Assembly: GCA_033980235.1 (NCBI GenBank)
Contig: CM067075.1
Coordinates: forward strand, 26,842,650-26,906,649
Length of the DNA: 64,000 nt
Source: Diadema setosum
Lineage: Eukaryota; Echinodermata; Echinoidea; Diadematoida; Diadematidae
Reading direction: 5' to 3'
The notes beneath the pieces were generated by a model that was not told where the DNA came from, made no database searches, and saw only the letters and a program-made list of their open reading frames with translations. This document shows, piece after piece, positions 25,180 through 35,909 of this stretch. A program made the position numbers and the translations under genes. Within the stretch, counting starts at the first letter, position 1, and each line of letters begins with the position of its first letter.

Positions 25180-25770
25180 GGAGAGTATATCGATTCTCGT
25201 GCGATCACGTTCGTCTGCAGTAGACGAGAATTGCGCGAAAACAAAAAAGGCGCACTTGCTTTGCGCGGGATTTGCCTTCCGATTTTCCCCTTTTCTCTCT
25301 TCCCCTTTCTCGCCCTCTTTTTCTCTCTCTCGTACCTTCTCATTTTTGCACATCTCTCTCCCTCTCCCTCTCTCTCTCTCCATTTTTCTCTGTACCCGCG
25401 AGAGCTCCGATGCCAGCAAACGCTCAACATCACTGCAGTGTTGGTGCCTGGGCGAGGTATAGGCAGAGTTGGGCAGCAGTAGATGATTATATACCGCCGT
25501 CCTTGCTACTATTGAATCATACTGTCGAGCTCTCTTGCGCGCTCTCAGGGTTTTTTCTTGTTTTTGCAGCGCGGCAACCAATCTGTCTTCTCGAAGCGCG
25601 GGTCCACGGTCGTGTCTGCTGGCGGCTTTAGCCCTCCCATCCTTTCGTGGTTGGAAGAGTCCGTGATCAGTCTTAACTCCGAATCTAGCTCGCTCTCTCT
25701 CCATCGGACCCCCTCTCCCTCCACCTTCCTCACTTATCACTTTCGCTTCATCGGATTGCTACGGCGTTGA
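25180..25770. promoter_or_regulatory. CpG-richer, promoter-like block
   Basis: This block is clearly richer in G+C and CpG than its surroundings (GCGCGC, GAAGCGCGGG, CACGGTCGTG) and has C/T-rich stretches and a CCAAT box (GCAACCAATCTG, about 25570). The 200-codon minus-strand frame through it is Arg/Glu low-complexity and I do not accept it as a gene. The block lies 200 bp upstream of the best exon candidate (25969-26160), so a promoter or 5' exon is plausible but not shown. Confidence 0.35.
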
Positions 25771-25968
25771 GCTGGTGTTACAAAATATGACGGATACTTC
25801 ACTTGGTACATGAAAAAAAAAAGATTGATAATCATCGGGAAATGGGTAGGGTAGCGGATTAAGTTCAATGTCGCATCACCAGTGACATATGCATTTCTTC
25901 TCCCGACGAAATCACTCTTTGTGAAGTTATCAGCGATTGATGTACACTAAGTCGATACTTTCCTCTAG

Positions 25969-26160
25969 TTGTTGGTGATCTTTGACTGCATGGTAGCCAT
26001 TCCACCTGCCAGTAGGAGGAATGCGAGAGAAAACAAACATAGCAACCGAAGAGAACTCCGCAAAACGCTTTTGGAACATTTTCTTCACTGTTCAAAAGAA
26101 TATTTGGAAAATAAAGTGCACATACCAAGTGAAGTGGAAGCTACGAGGATGGCAAAATTG
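25969..26160 (+). CDS. Best exon candidate, 64 codons, phase 0-0
   Basis: The segment is bounded by an acceptor (GATACTTTCCTCTAG, ending 25968) and a good donor (AAATTG then GTGAGT at 26161). Its length is exactly 192 bp and the frame is open from edge to edge; it begins LLVIFDCMVAIPPASRRNAR and ends KVHIPSEVEATRMAKL. The middle (RRELRKTLLEHFLHCSKEYL) looks like a charged amphipathic helix. Composition is protein-like, unlike the low-complexity frames around it. I do not recognise the family. If real it is an internal exon of a plus-strand gene, with other exons outside what I can identify. An ATG within it (codon 8) could start translation if the upstream exon is non-coding. Confidence 0.42.
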
Positions 26161-27908
26161 GTGAGTTTAGAATCGCTAATTTCAGTATGTTTTCTCAGTT
26201 GTTGAATTGGTTGGCATTTTGTACTACAAATATACATAAATGAATTGATTATTTGTTATTCATGACATCATTGATTTACTATTACTCAATGAAATATTCG
26301 GTAAGGGGTTGTAGATGTTAGTATACAATCATAACGTGTTGTAGTAGACGAAGAAAGTAAGAATAGTTTGATATTTTTAGGTGCAGCATTTCGTGCTTGT
26401 AAGCTGTCAGTTCTCAAGATACGTCATTCGACGGGGACGTGAGATTTCATTTTGGTGACACGACATTTTGCTTCTGGAACAATTGTTCCAGTCGTACTCT
26501 CTCCAAAGACTTACTAGAAGGGTTAGGGTTAAGAGTGTGTGGGGTTTTAGATTTAATTTGATGTGAGGATTACGATAAGTGGTATAGGGTTATGTTTGTG
26601 GGTATAATTCATGTTTGGCCTAGCGTGTAGATATTTTATTGGAGCTATTACCGCAGGAGCAAAATGTCATGGAACCTTGCAATGTATTGATCCCTTGCTG
26701 TTGTTATTGTTGTTGGAGTTTTTAAAAGTCTTTGCTCAAGGGGTTTATCATCATTTCACTCTAGCTTTCAGTAGCTGCCCATGGTTCTCTAAATCCTGCG
26801 TCTCTAAATCCTAATCCTATCCTAAGTAAACGTAAATTCAGCAAATTTGAAAGCGGAGACTTTTTACTTTTTTATCATATGATGATAATTAGATCAACAA
26901 AACTAAATTCCAAGTATGCAGGAATGTTGCATATGAAGTCTACGGGAGGGGTGTTTTGAAGTTTAAGGTTTAGCACCGAATTACTCTTTACCAAAATTTA
27001 CCCTATCGTACTATTTGTTGTATGTGAAACATGAACAGAGGGATTTAAAAGTGTATCGCAATCAGCACAGCTTTAATACCTAAAACTTGTTACGCTCATT
27101 AGGAACTGTTAAATTTTGAATTGAATTGAATTGCATCTATTTCATTTCCAACAGTAGAGTGCTTTTCCATTGGCATTAAAAAAAAAATCCACCACTTTTT
27201 CTTTCATGAACTGAAATTGATATAGCTGTACAAGTACAAGTTGACAAAGTTGATGCCAAAATACCAAAGCCACCGGATTTTTTGCTCTTTGTTGGTACAG
27301 TCAACGTAGAGTTTTGATAGGTGAAAACGGAGAAACCCAACAACAAGAAGGAAAACGTGTTTCCATAAAACTTTATCAAACCATACAACTTATAGATTAT
27401 TTATTCGTGCAAAATGAATTTCAGAAAAGGATCAACTCTGCAAGACACTATAGAAAAGCCATGCAAAATTGATGGATATACTGAGGATTCAGGTCTACTT
27501 AAAAATCAAATGAAACCGTTGCGACTTTTTTTTTTTTTGGTCGGTTTCGATATGATGCATATCTTTGCGAAATGTGCATGGTTTTGTGTGCCTGGGTGTA
27601 GAAGTAGAAGTATGTATAATGATGTGCGAAGTGGAAGGGCGATCTCCCGGGATAAATACGTCACTGTTTCTTGTACCATGACATTTCTTCTATTTTTTTT
27701 TCTAATTGCCGAATCATTACATATCCAGTTTCTTCGAAACGAATTAGCTATGATTTTTAATCCTCTAGAAAAGTGCAAGTACAGAGGCGCGCAAAACAAA
27801 AAAGCAAACAAAACGAACGAACAGAAGAATAAGGGTTGAGATCCGACTAGTTTTGTTTTTTTCTTCTTCAAGATACATTCCGTTTTTGGATTATTCGAAG
27901 ACGGTATG
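26161..27908. other. Non-coding stretch, intron-like if the exon is real
   Basis: Unique-looking AT-rich sequence. A short run of TTGAA units (27117-27136) followed by CATCTATTTCATTTCC resembles a minus-strand LINE tail, but no reverse-transcriptase remnant follows it. Confidence 0.45.
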
Positions 27909-27912
27909 TTAA

Positions 27913-28261
27913 AGGCATAATTTACCATTTGCAGATGAAAACATTAGTGCTTTAAAATAGTTCTAAAATGTGAGTTAGGGATAGAAACAACCACTGTCGA
28001 AATTTGAATCCGTATAATCGATGTTAAGTGTTGTTAAATACACAAAATGTGAACAATAGTTATAATAAAAATGTTTCCAGACTAATCCGTATACAGTTAT
28101 GGTTTATTGAGAAAAACCCTGATATCTCCTTATATTTTAGGTTTTATTGCAAATATTTCATATGGTAGGATGTTTTATGATACAACAGACCTACACATAT
28201 GCACCAAATGTGATATCTGGAACATTTTTGAAATCACTGCTCCCAAAGGTAAACTGGACCT
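27913..28261. mobile_element. TTAA-flanked TIR element, family C
   Basis: TTAA at 27909-27912 and 28262-28265. The left end AGGCATAATTTACCATTTGC pairs with the right end GGTAAACTGGACCT read inverted (AGGTCCAGTTTACC). The internal arms are only weakly alignable, so it is less palindromic than the 4.6-kb family. Non-coding, 349 bp. Confidence 0.65.
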
Positions 28262-28265
28262 TTAA

Positions 28266-28459
28266 AATCAAATGCAAAAGTAACTCCGAACGTACAACCT
28301 GATGTTGCTGATATAAAAACCATTACAATGCATAAATGACCATATTCACAGTTTCGTGTTCAGGTTTCTGTTATCCTTGCCACATTGTTACAGCACTGTC
28401 TCTTTACCTGCACTGTGTAAACTGCAAGCAAATGTTTGGGTTTTTTTTTTCCACAGTAA
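28266..28459. other. Short spacer between two TTAA elements
   Basis: About 190 bp with a T10 run at 28441-28450. Nothing recognised. Confidence 0.5.
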
Positions 28460-28909
28460 AGGGACATTCCAGACGATTTTCATAATTTCACATCATGTAG
28501 TACATAAATCGACAACTCCATGTATAGATTTGTGGAATTTATTGTGGTTCTTGAGCAGAGAAACAATACTTTGAAAAACCTGAAACAAATTACACTGAAC
28601 AAGGATGATGACATAGGAGGTTCACATATTTCAGAAATGTAGAAGTATAATTCCATTACAATACCGCTTGCTTGCGAGTTCAACTGATGCATGCCTTCTT
28701 CTTTTGTTCTGCTTCCTTGCACCCCAACTCATGCATTCTTATGGTGACTCTGCCATGTCATCATCCTTGTTCATTGCAATTTGCTCTAAATGTTGAAAAT
28801 ATTCTTATTCTTCATCCCAATTACCACAAATTCTGAAACTCTGTCCTCAGTATAACTAATTTATAGTTGTTCATATGTAACAAATCTGAAAATCATCCGG
28901 AGGTCTCCT
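28460..28909. mobile_element. TTAA-type semi-palindromic element, family D
   Basis: The left end AGGGACATTCCAGACGATTT pairs with the inverted right end AGGAGACCTCCGGATGATTT. Right flank TTAA is intact (28910-28913); the left flank reads GTAA (28456-28459), one base off. The arms continue with TTTTCATAATTTCACAT against TTTTCAGATTTGTTACAT. No coding capacity, 450 bp. Confidence 0.68.
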
Positions 28910-28913
28910 TTAA

Positions 28914-29400
28914 TGTTGCAACCGTTTGTCTATTACAATGTTGGTCCTATAAGCCATTCCTTTAGCCCTGTGTGGAAGATTTGTCAGACTCGAGCCGCCA
29001 AAACATGGAAATCACTCCGCCTCATCAGAATGAATGCCGGGGCATTTTCCGCCGAGAGAAAGTGATTGGATTTCACGATAAAGGAGACAACATTTTGTTG
29101 TTGTTTTTTTTTTTCTTAAACAATCAGTGACGGGAAGGGGTTACATTAGGACGCCGGACATTGCTTTACATACGAACTATTCGTCTTTGTTTACAGGTCA
29201 CAATTGCAGTCGCGTCCCCCGCCCTACTTTTAGAGAGACTATTTATTCATTTGTTTACATTATTATCTATTACGATTTACTCATCCTTGTCGACTGACGT
29301 GACAGGTCACTTTTCTTTGCACACAACCGTTGTCAACGTCAGCAACGAGGAGCTGTTTTTTTTTTTTTTTCCAGCTGATCGAGTCTGACAAATATACGTA
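28914..29400. other. Non-coding stretch, nothing recognised
   Basis: T-rich runs at 29105-29114 and 29356-29369; no exon supported. Confidence 0.5.
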
Positions 29401-29704
29401 GGACGGTGGTTGGCTCAGTCGGTAGTGCGTCTACCTCCAGATCCAAAGGACCCGGGTTCGATTAACGAGTCCCACTGACCGAATCGTTGTGTGTAATCAT
29501 ACTGTTATTTTTCTATTAAGAGGAAAACACGTAACAGTTCCTGTTTGATTCATTCATCGCAAAGAGCATGGTGCATAACTCGGTAAAGTGGTCCCGCCTC
29601 ACATATGCAACCGGACCTCATGAAAGGCCATTGTAGTGCAGGTGAATACGGGCTATTCGGCCGTCTTCTCAGATACAAAATAAAAACTAACCAAAAAAAA
29701 AAAA
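29401..29704 (+). mobile_element. tRNA-derived SINE with a tRNA-Trp-like head
   Basis: A box in TGGCTCAGTCGGTAGTGCG and B box in GGGTTCGATTAA, at tRNA spacing. The anticodon region GCGTCTACCTCCAGATCCAA resembles the anticodon arm of animal tRNA-Trp (CCA loop CTCCAGATC). It continues through about 220 bp of unrelated body (including GGCCATTGTAGTGCAGGTGA) to an A-rich tail ending A12 at 29692-29703. The 3' half of the tRNA is not complete, so this is a SINE and not a functional tRNA gene. Confidence 0.82.
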
Positions 29705-30410
29705 GCTATCAAATTCCTTGTATCGTACCTGCAGAGTTCCCGATAAGCATTTGATATAATTGTGAATGTCATCATAATGGTATATCGTTCAGAGATGTGA
29801 TGCATCCCATGACCTCAAATTGCAATTGTGTCCATAAAGACTTCATCCTCTAGAGAGCGAGGAGAAATGAAAGAGAAGAAAATGGAGAGAAACATCTGCT
29901 TTGTGTTGTATTGTCTCGCATGATTTAGCAGCCGATCGCTCACTGCCTCTAAGAATGGAGCGTGCCAAAGACAAACCTTGTACACGCTTTCTCAAAGCAC
30001 GAACCGCTTCGTGGCTACCAAACTACACTGGTCTTGATCCTCGCCCTTCCACTCACGCAGTAAACTCGCCTTGTTAACCCGTTGCTTCCCGGAATGGTGT
30101 TCATTTTTCCCCCATCCAGGAATTATACGCGCACGACACGCGGCACGCCCCATCCCAGCATGCAGTGTGTTAACCGGTCAAAGAATCGAGGTGTTTGATT
30201 AGAATCGATGGTTCAATAAAAAGTAATTGTTAGCAGAGTCTCTGTAGCTACCTATTCTTTTATTCTTTTTTTTTCTTTCTAGCTGACTGCTTGTCAGTAA
30301 GTCTGTCTTTCTGTCTCTATCTTTATGTCGGTCTGTGGGCTGGCTTTCTCTTGCCTCGTCGAGCTCATTCGCTTGCTGTCATCTGTCTATTTGACCGGGT
30401 CTCCCTTACT
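29705..30410. other. Non-coding stretch, nothing recognised
   Basis: A slightly CpG-richer patch (30115-30155) without other support. Confidence 0.5.
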
Positions 30411-30422
30411 CTATCTATCTAT

Positions 30423-30482
<60 letters not shown>

Positions 30483-30484
30483 AT
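30411..30484. repeat. (TATT)n/(TATC)n microsatellite
   Basis: TATC and TATT tetranucleotides in blocks. Confidence 0.95.
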
Positions 30485-30530
30485 CTCTCTGTTTCTCCTA
30501 TCATCATCTACATCATCAGCATCCCAATCA

Positions 30531-30583
30531 TCCTCCTCCTCCTCCTCCTCCTCCTCCTCCTCCTCATCATCATCATCATCATC
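30531..30583. repeat. (CTC)n(ATC)n trinucleotide repeat
   Basis: About 11 CCT units pass into about 7 CAT units. Confidence 0.95.
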
Positions 30584-30889
30584 ACCATTGCCATCTGCAG
30601 AAATGTTCAAGTCTCGATGAGTGGGAAGTCAATGGGTGCCACATCTGTATTTTTTTTTCTTATAAAATTTATTCGGATCTGGTGCAACATTCCCGAATCA
30701 GTAATTGAGATTAGTGTGAGACGTGTACTTGAGATGTGCGTCACGTTTCTTCAAGAAAGAGTACTGTATTTACTTCATCCTGGTTATATCCACGCGTTGT
30801 AGTATCTTCTTTTATTTTACTAGTTATGAAAGCTTGTTGTTTTTGTTATTTTGTTGTTTTTTGTTGTTGTTGCTTTGTGCTGTGTACGG

Positions 30890-30890
<1 letters not shown>

Positions 30891-30973
<83 letters not shown>

Positions 30974-30980
30974 ATGTGTA

Positions 30981-31013
<33 letters not shown>
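30891..31013. repeat. Long (GT)n microsatellite
   Basis: About 120 bp of GT with a few single-base interruptions (GAG, GCATG, GC). Confidence 0.95.
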
Positions 31014-31017
<4 letters not shown>

Positions 31018-32002
31018 ATGAACTGTATCGAGGGCTTCCCTGTATAGATGACCATTCAGTTGTGTGATAAGTAATCGCCATCTTGTTAATCTGTTTCCGA
31101 CACTGATGTGTAGCTGATCTGATTACTCCTTTAGATATAGGTGAGACCGACATATATTGGTCGGCAGAAATGGTGACATTAGTTTCGTAGTTAAGTGGAG
31201 GTAATAAGGTGATCCTTGATAGGCGAAATATTCGTTGCCTTATATGGCATGCTGGTGCAAGGGAATCAACATCCGACGATAATTATCGCAATCTCTTTTT
31301 CTTATTTTGGATAATCATGTATTACGAAGTGTCTCGAAAAGTAGCAGTGGTGTGTGAGAGGAAAATTGGACAAATAATATAGAAACGTTAAAGGGAACAT
31401 CTGACTTCACTGAAAGACAGGCGGAGACGATGAAACCAAAAACAGAAAGTAAAAGCCAAAACAGAAAGAGAAAACTTGTCTTGACCCTATTTGATATTTA
31501 AAGAAATTACACCGTTGTTATTACCCTGAAAGAAGAGACGCTAAAGTCACCTTGCATGGCAGTTTTCGTAATTGCAAACCTCTACATCTTGGACAGTGAG
31601 AAAGGGAACACGCAAAATGTATAAAGCAAAAGCTTCTTCTTTAATCCGGTAGTTTCAGAGTGTAATGGGAGAAAATTAATGAGCTTTATGAGGCGACAGC
31701 GAGATACTTTGCTTTATGGTGTGCGACCTCATTTTTTTTTTTAAATAGAGGATCGGTAATTAAAGACACTGTGCATAATTACATTGTTCTCAAGACCATT
31801 GTTTAAAAGAATGTCAACGTAAAAACAAAATAAAAGTAAAAAAGAAAGATCAAACACTTCCTTTTTAACATGGCGAAAGGGGGACGAACACTTGGGATTT
31901 TCTTGTTGTTATCAAAAAATAGCGTAATCATCGCTTAAAAGAACATCGAATGAAATAAGGACCTATGTTGTCATTGACTGACGAATTCCTCATAAGTACT
32001 GG
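31014..32002. other. Non-coding stretch, nothing recognised
   Basis: AT-rich; no exon or element supported. Confidence 0.5.

Positions 32003-32064
<62 letters not shown>
32003..32064. repeat. (TA)n(GT)n microsatellite at the LINE's 5' edge
   Basis: TA to 32024, GT to 32064; the LINE sequence starts at the next base. Confidence 0.95.
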
Positions 32065-32066
<2 letters not shown>

Positions 32067-32999
32067 TATCAAGAAGGCAAGATTAATCCAATTTTTTTTT
32101 AATAATAAGGATTACTTGTGTAAAGGGAAAATGATTTTTTGTGAAAATTTATATAGGAAGAATATTTATTTAGTGAAGCAAATTATGGAAAAAGATCGTA
32201 TGAGATCAGCAGTATATTTTCACAGGTTAGGATTAGATAGTGAAAATATAGTTAAAGTTTGGGAAATAGGGGAGGTTGTTGTAAGAAGCCAGAAATTTGA
32301 GGGAAATATATATGATTTTTATTCTGTTGATAAAGAGGAATATAATATTTCTTTGAAAATTTTTGAGAATGTAATTTTATTGAAAGATGTTTCATTAAGA
32401 AAGGTGTATGAACTCTTTGTTACAAATTTACAGCAATTGTATGTTTTACGAATGAAAGATGGCCAAAATGATTATTTGTTTTCGAAAAAGGAAATTACAC
32501 ATATATTCTTAAGACCAAGAATGACAACACTTCTAACAAAACTTAGGGACTTTCAGTATAAATTATTACATGGAGTTGTTTATACAAAGGAAAATCTTTT
32601 TGAGTTTGGTTTCGTTGCAAATAACCGGTGTTCTTTTTGTGAGCAATCGGTAGAAACATATAAACATTTATTTTGGGATTGTGTGTATGTTAAGAATTTG
32701 TGGCAGGAAGTGATAGGTTTGAGATGGCAGATCTTCGAAATATAGAGTGGAGAGACGTTCATTTTGGTGTTACGGGAAGGGATCCAAAAGTAAAATTTTA
32801 TAATACAATAATTTTTATTTTGAAATATATCATTTTTAGATCTAGGTCGGAGGGAAAAATTCCTACTTTGGAAGAAATTTGTAAAAGAATAATAAGTTTT
32901 CGGGATGAAGAAAAAGAAATTGCTATAAAAAGAAATAAGTTGGGATTACATTTGCTGAAATGGGAAAATGTTTCTGAATTTGGAAGTCGTTTTTATTAG
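32065..32999 (+). pseudogene. LINE ORF2 C-terminal region with one frameshift
   Basis: From 32065 to about 32740 the frame reads protein-like sequence ending in the zinc-knuckle-like domain found after the reverse transcriptase: FQYKLLHGVVYTKENLFEFG, then CSFCEQSVETYKHLFWDC (C-x2-C...H...C) and VKNLWQEV. A one-base frameshift near 32727-32745 moves the rest to another frame: EWRDVHFGV, FYNTIIFILKYIIFRSR, then KRNKLGLHLLKWENVSEFGS, with a stop at 32997-32999. This tail (long hydrophobic-basic helix, then KWE) is like those of L1/Tx1-type ORF2 proteins. The reverse transcriptase and endonuclease domains are missing. The Cys-Val codons at the apparent start belong to the GT repeat, not the protein. 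Confidence 0.82.
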
Positions 33000-33270
33000 G
33001 AAGGAAGGTGGTATCGCTTCGGGTGTGTTTTGTGTGTGGGGTGTATGTGTGTATGTGCGTTTTTGGTGTTGGTGTGTATGTGTGTTGGTGTTTGGGGTGT
33101 ATGTGTGTGGCGGTTGTGGATGTATGTGTTTGGGGTTGTGGGGGTGTGGGATAGGTTTGAGTGCATCGTGGTTGGTGGGGGATGGGGATTTGATTTCAAT
33201 GAAATGATTTCATTCTAGTTTGTATAACGTATTTTTGTTGCTTTTTTTATATATATACCCTTACATACTC

Positions 33271-33337
33271 GATTTATAATCGAGTTGTTATGTTGAAGAG
33301 AGATGATTGGCAGTATACAAGTATACCATAGTCAAAG

Positions 33338-33389
<52 letters not shown>

Positions 33390-33500
33390 TGTACATGTCA
33401 ATACTTTCTCGTGAAGAAATGGTCAGTAGGATTGATTTATAATCGAGTTGTTATGTTTTAAGGGAGATGATGGGCAGTATAAGTTGGTAATGGATTTGTC
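33271..33500 (+). repeat. Tandem duplication in the LINE 3' UTR
   Basis: GATTTATAATCGAGTTGTTA begins at 33271 and again at 33434. Both are followed by a GGGAGATGATGGGCAGTAT-like stretch, so the period is 163 bp. A TA array (33342-33380) and T10 lie within the first unit only. Confidence 0.8.
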
Positions 33501-33607
33501 TTTTGAATGGCATTTGTACCGTTCTTATGTTCATGTTACACCCAGAATGGGTTGATTTATGATTAATTTGAATGAAATCAATAAAATATCATAGAAAAAC
33601 AAAAAAA

Positions 33608-34929
33608 GTGTATTCACAAACCATTGAGAAAGCACTGAGCCGATGCCTATGTACTTTACCAAGTATATCCTTCCTATAATAGAAACTCATAATCTCAATT
33701 CTTTTTAATGGTTAAACACAGTCAGATAAACAGTATGTATTTTCCCCTCTTTGATTTATGTTTGTTTGTGTTTTGATGAAATTAGCTAAGCATTATTTGC
33801 GAGTCACAGTGGGACGTGATGGGCTTTGAGATGAGCGGTGCTCATGGTTGTCATGGATAAATGACCCTGATTTATACGTACGCATTCTTTGAAGTCACGT
33901 GGGCGTTTAAAGGTTCTGTAGCACCATGTCTGATTGGAAACGCTCATATACTGTTCTGCCACTCACTGTGTTGATTTAAGCTTTCTCTGTTCCTCTCGAG
34001 TCAACATGACTGCATGTTGGTCTTTAGTTTAGCTATTCCTGGTGATTGATGCCTATAAGATTTGCTGAAATCTGTCTTACGAAGAAATGGCCATACTTAT
34101 TAAAAGTCATTATCTGACGAGCATTCTTCCAGGTAAATCTACTGGACGCCGCGCCGTGGCAATGGCAGGCAACGAATGAACTACGAAACATAAAATAGAC
34201 AGAAATGGACATACAGACATCCATAAAATGGACGCAAGAGAATGCAAGAGAAAGGTCACAAGGCGGCGGAGAAGTGAACATCAATTGCCGTGGCAGAGTT
34301 TGTTTCGCAAAAATCATTGACGTTTTGAAGTCCCTTGAGCGTATGCTGGATGGAAGAACAGTCAGCAGTTGGAAATGAAGGAAAAATATCGAAATAACGA
34401 GGGCGTTTCTTTAATAAGATAATTCATTTGGAACAGACTACGTTGATGTCGTAAGCACTAAAGAGTGCATTTCCTGTCATGCCTGTAACTAAATGAGTCA
34501 GTAATAACATTGTTCATCATGCAAGCATTTTCCTAATCAATGGCTCTCATCATCTGATTTCACCATTCCGACTATTCAATATCTTTCTCTTTTTTTTTGT
34601 CAGGACACGCACAATCATGACAATATTCAATGACTAGTTTGACTATTCGAATGTTTTTCTTTCCTTCTATATCATTCAGCTTTATGATTACATTTGCCAA
34701 CTATAAACGACCAATTTGTTTACTTGTAAAATTCATAGGGGGTACATATCTAAGCACTCTAAGTTTCTCTAAGTTTCAACACTTTTACTTTAAAATTAAA
34801 GAAAATGCTTGTTAATTCTTATATTACTGGGGATTTGCATTCTGAAAGCTCCTAACTGATTTCTCTTGCTGCTAACGCCTTTATTTTGTTTACTTTATTT
34901 CATAACCATTATGTTATATCATTCATATT
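33608..34929. other. Non-coding stretch, nothing recognised
   Basis: Unique-looking sequence; no supported exon. Confidence 0.5.
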
Positions 34930-35424
34930 ATGAAGACAACTTCCTGTGTCCTGCATCGACCCCCAATACTCTCCTCCTTCGCCCTTCCCTCTGTCTTCCT
35001 GTCCCTTTCTATCTCCTTTTTATCCTTTCCACGTGCATGTAAGAGAGCTGCTTTGTTACTGTGTTATATGTGTGTGCGTTTGAGTGCGTACTCGTTTTTG
35101 TGTTCTGCGGGTTCCCGTGGATTATGTTAAAATGTCTCGTGTGTTACTATTATAAAGCGACTCCGAGGTGACTGCATTCTACAAGCTTGGCTTTTTAGCA
35201 GTCCCCTCCATTTCCGACCTTTTATTTGTTATGATTCAGTCACATTTTGTCCTTGTACTTCTTCTACCAAAATATGTTTTTTGTTTCATGTAAACAAAAG
35301 ACGTGTATTTAAATTTCATTTGGACGTGTAAAAGTTACTTTGTACTGACTTTGTGTATATGCAATGTCATATTATATGGTTTGGCCGGAAATGAAATAAA
35401 AAAATGAAATGAAATGAAATGAAG
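34930..35424 (+). mobile_element. Probable LINE 3' UTR and tandem tail
   Basis: The sequence ends in GGCCGGAAATGAAATAAA followed by (AAATG)n (35399-35422), the kind of short tandem tail used by CR1/L2/RTE-type LINEs. The preceding 450 bp is C/T-rich then T-rich and non-coding. No reverse-transcriptase remnant was found, so the left limit is arbitrary. Confidence 0.4.
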
Positions 35425-35815
35425 CACTCGTTTTTTTTTTCTTATTTCATCATGCCACTTAAAAAAAAATAGAATCAACGCAGGAAAATTGTTTGTTTGA
35501 ATCCATACGCGCAAGTCTTGTCAAATACTTAAAAAGCCAACATATTTGCAGAAACAAAGTTAGCGATGATCACTATGTGAAGGAATTGTTATTGATAGAC
35601 CCAAATAAGCATAACCAAGGCCACGTTTCTGTCTTTCATTCTTCCCGCAAGACCGCATTATATTTGTACCACATGTATGATCAACGTAAAAGACCTCGAA
35701 TGTGGGCTTAATTTTCCAAATAATGTAAGACCATTCTCAATTTGACATGTAGATGACTTTGATAAGAATCTGAAGCAAATTATCAGTAGCTAACTGCTTT
35801 TCCTCTTCGTTTCAG

Positions 35816-35909
35816 TACGATTCTCACCAGTCGCTTCGTATTTGCAGTTGACCGTGGAGAGATAACGGAACGCCAATTTACTGTCAAACACTGCACGACG
35901 CCGCTCTGA
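35816..35909 (+). CDS. Weak terminal exon candidate
   Basis: A strong acceptor (TGCTTTTCCTCTTCGTTTCAG, ending 35815) is followed by a frame that is open for 30 codons to a TGA at 35907-35909; it begins TILTSRFVFAVDRGEITERQ. The other frames stop sooner. A possible poly-A signal, AATAAA, lies at about 36205. Family not recognised; a chance acceptor is quite possible. Confidence 0.22.

Larger units (their letters stand above)
32065..33607 (+). mobile_element. 5'-truncated LINE, L1/Tx1-like
   Basis: The last part of a LINE: ORF2 C-terminal region, a G/T-rich 3' UTR and an A-rich end containing AATAAA (about 33580-33607). The 3' UTR contains a duplicated segment (see 33271). Its base use (A/T-rich third positions, GT-rich UTR) is unlike the surroundings. 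Assigned to the L1/Tx1 group on the style of its C-terminal domain; this is inference. Confidence 0.8.

Noticed and set aside
25138..25740. 200-codon minus-strand open frame
   Set aside because: Arg/Glu low complexity in a GC- and CT-rich block, with overlapping long frames on both strands and no domain; better explained by composition.
26516..26536. Telomere-like GGGTTAGGGTTAAG
   Set aside because: Only two units; no array, no subtelomeric context.
27117..27160. Minus-strand LINE tail (TTGAA units)
   Set aside because: Tail-like but too short, and no reverse-transcriptase remnant or UTR similarity follows.
29401..29475. Functional tRNA-Trp gene
   Set aside because: The head resembles tRNA-Trp but the 3' half is not a clean tRNA, and a SINE body with A-tail follows.
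31390..31420. Left end of another TTAA element (TTAAAGGGAACATC)
   Set aside because: No matching inverted right end found within the next 1 kb.
35493..35711. 72-codon plus-strand frame with ordinary composition
   Set aside because: No motif, no splice sites at sensible places; length is within chance for AT-rich DNA.
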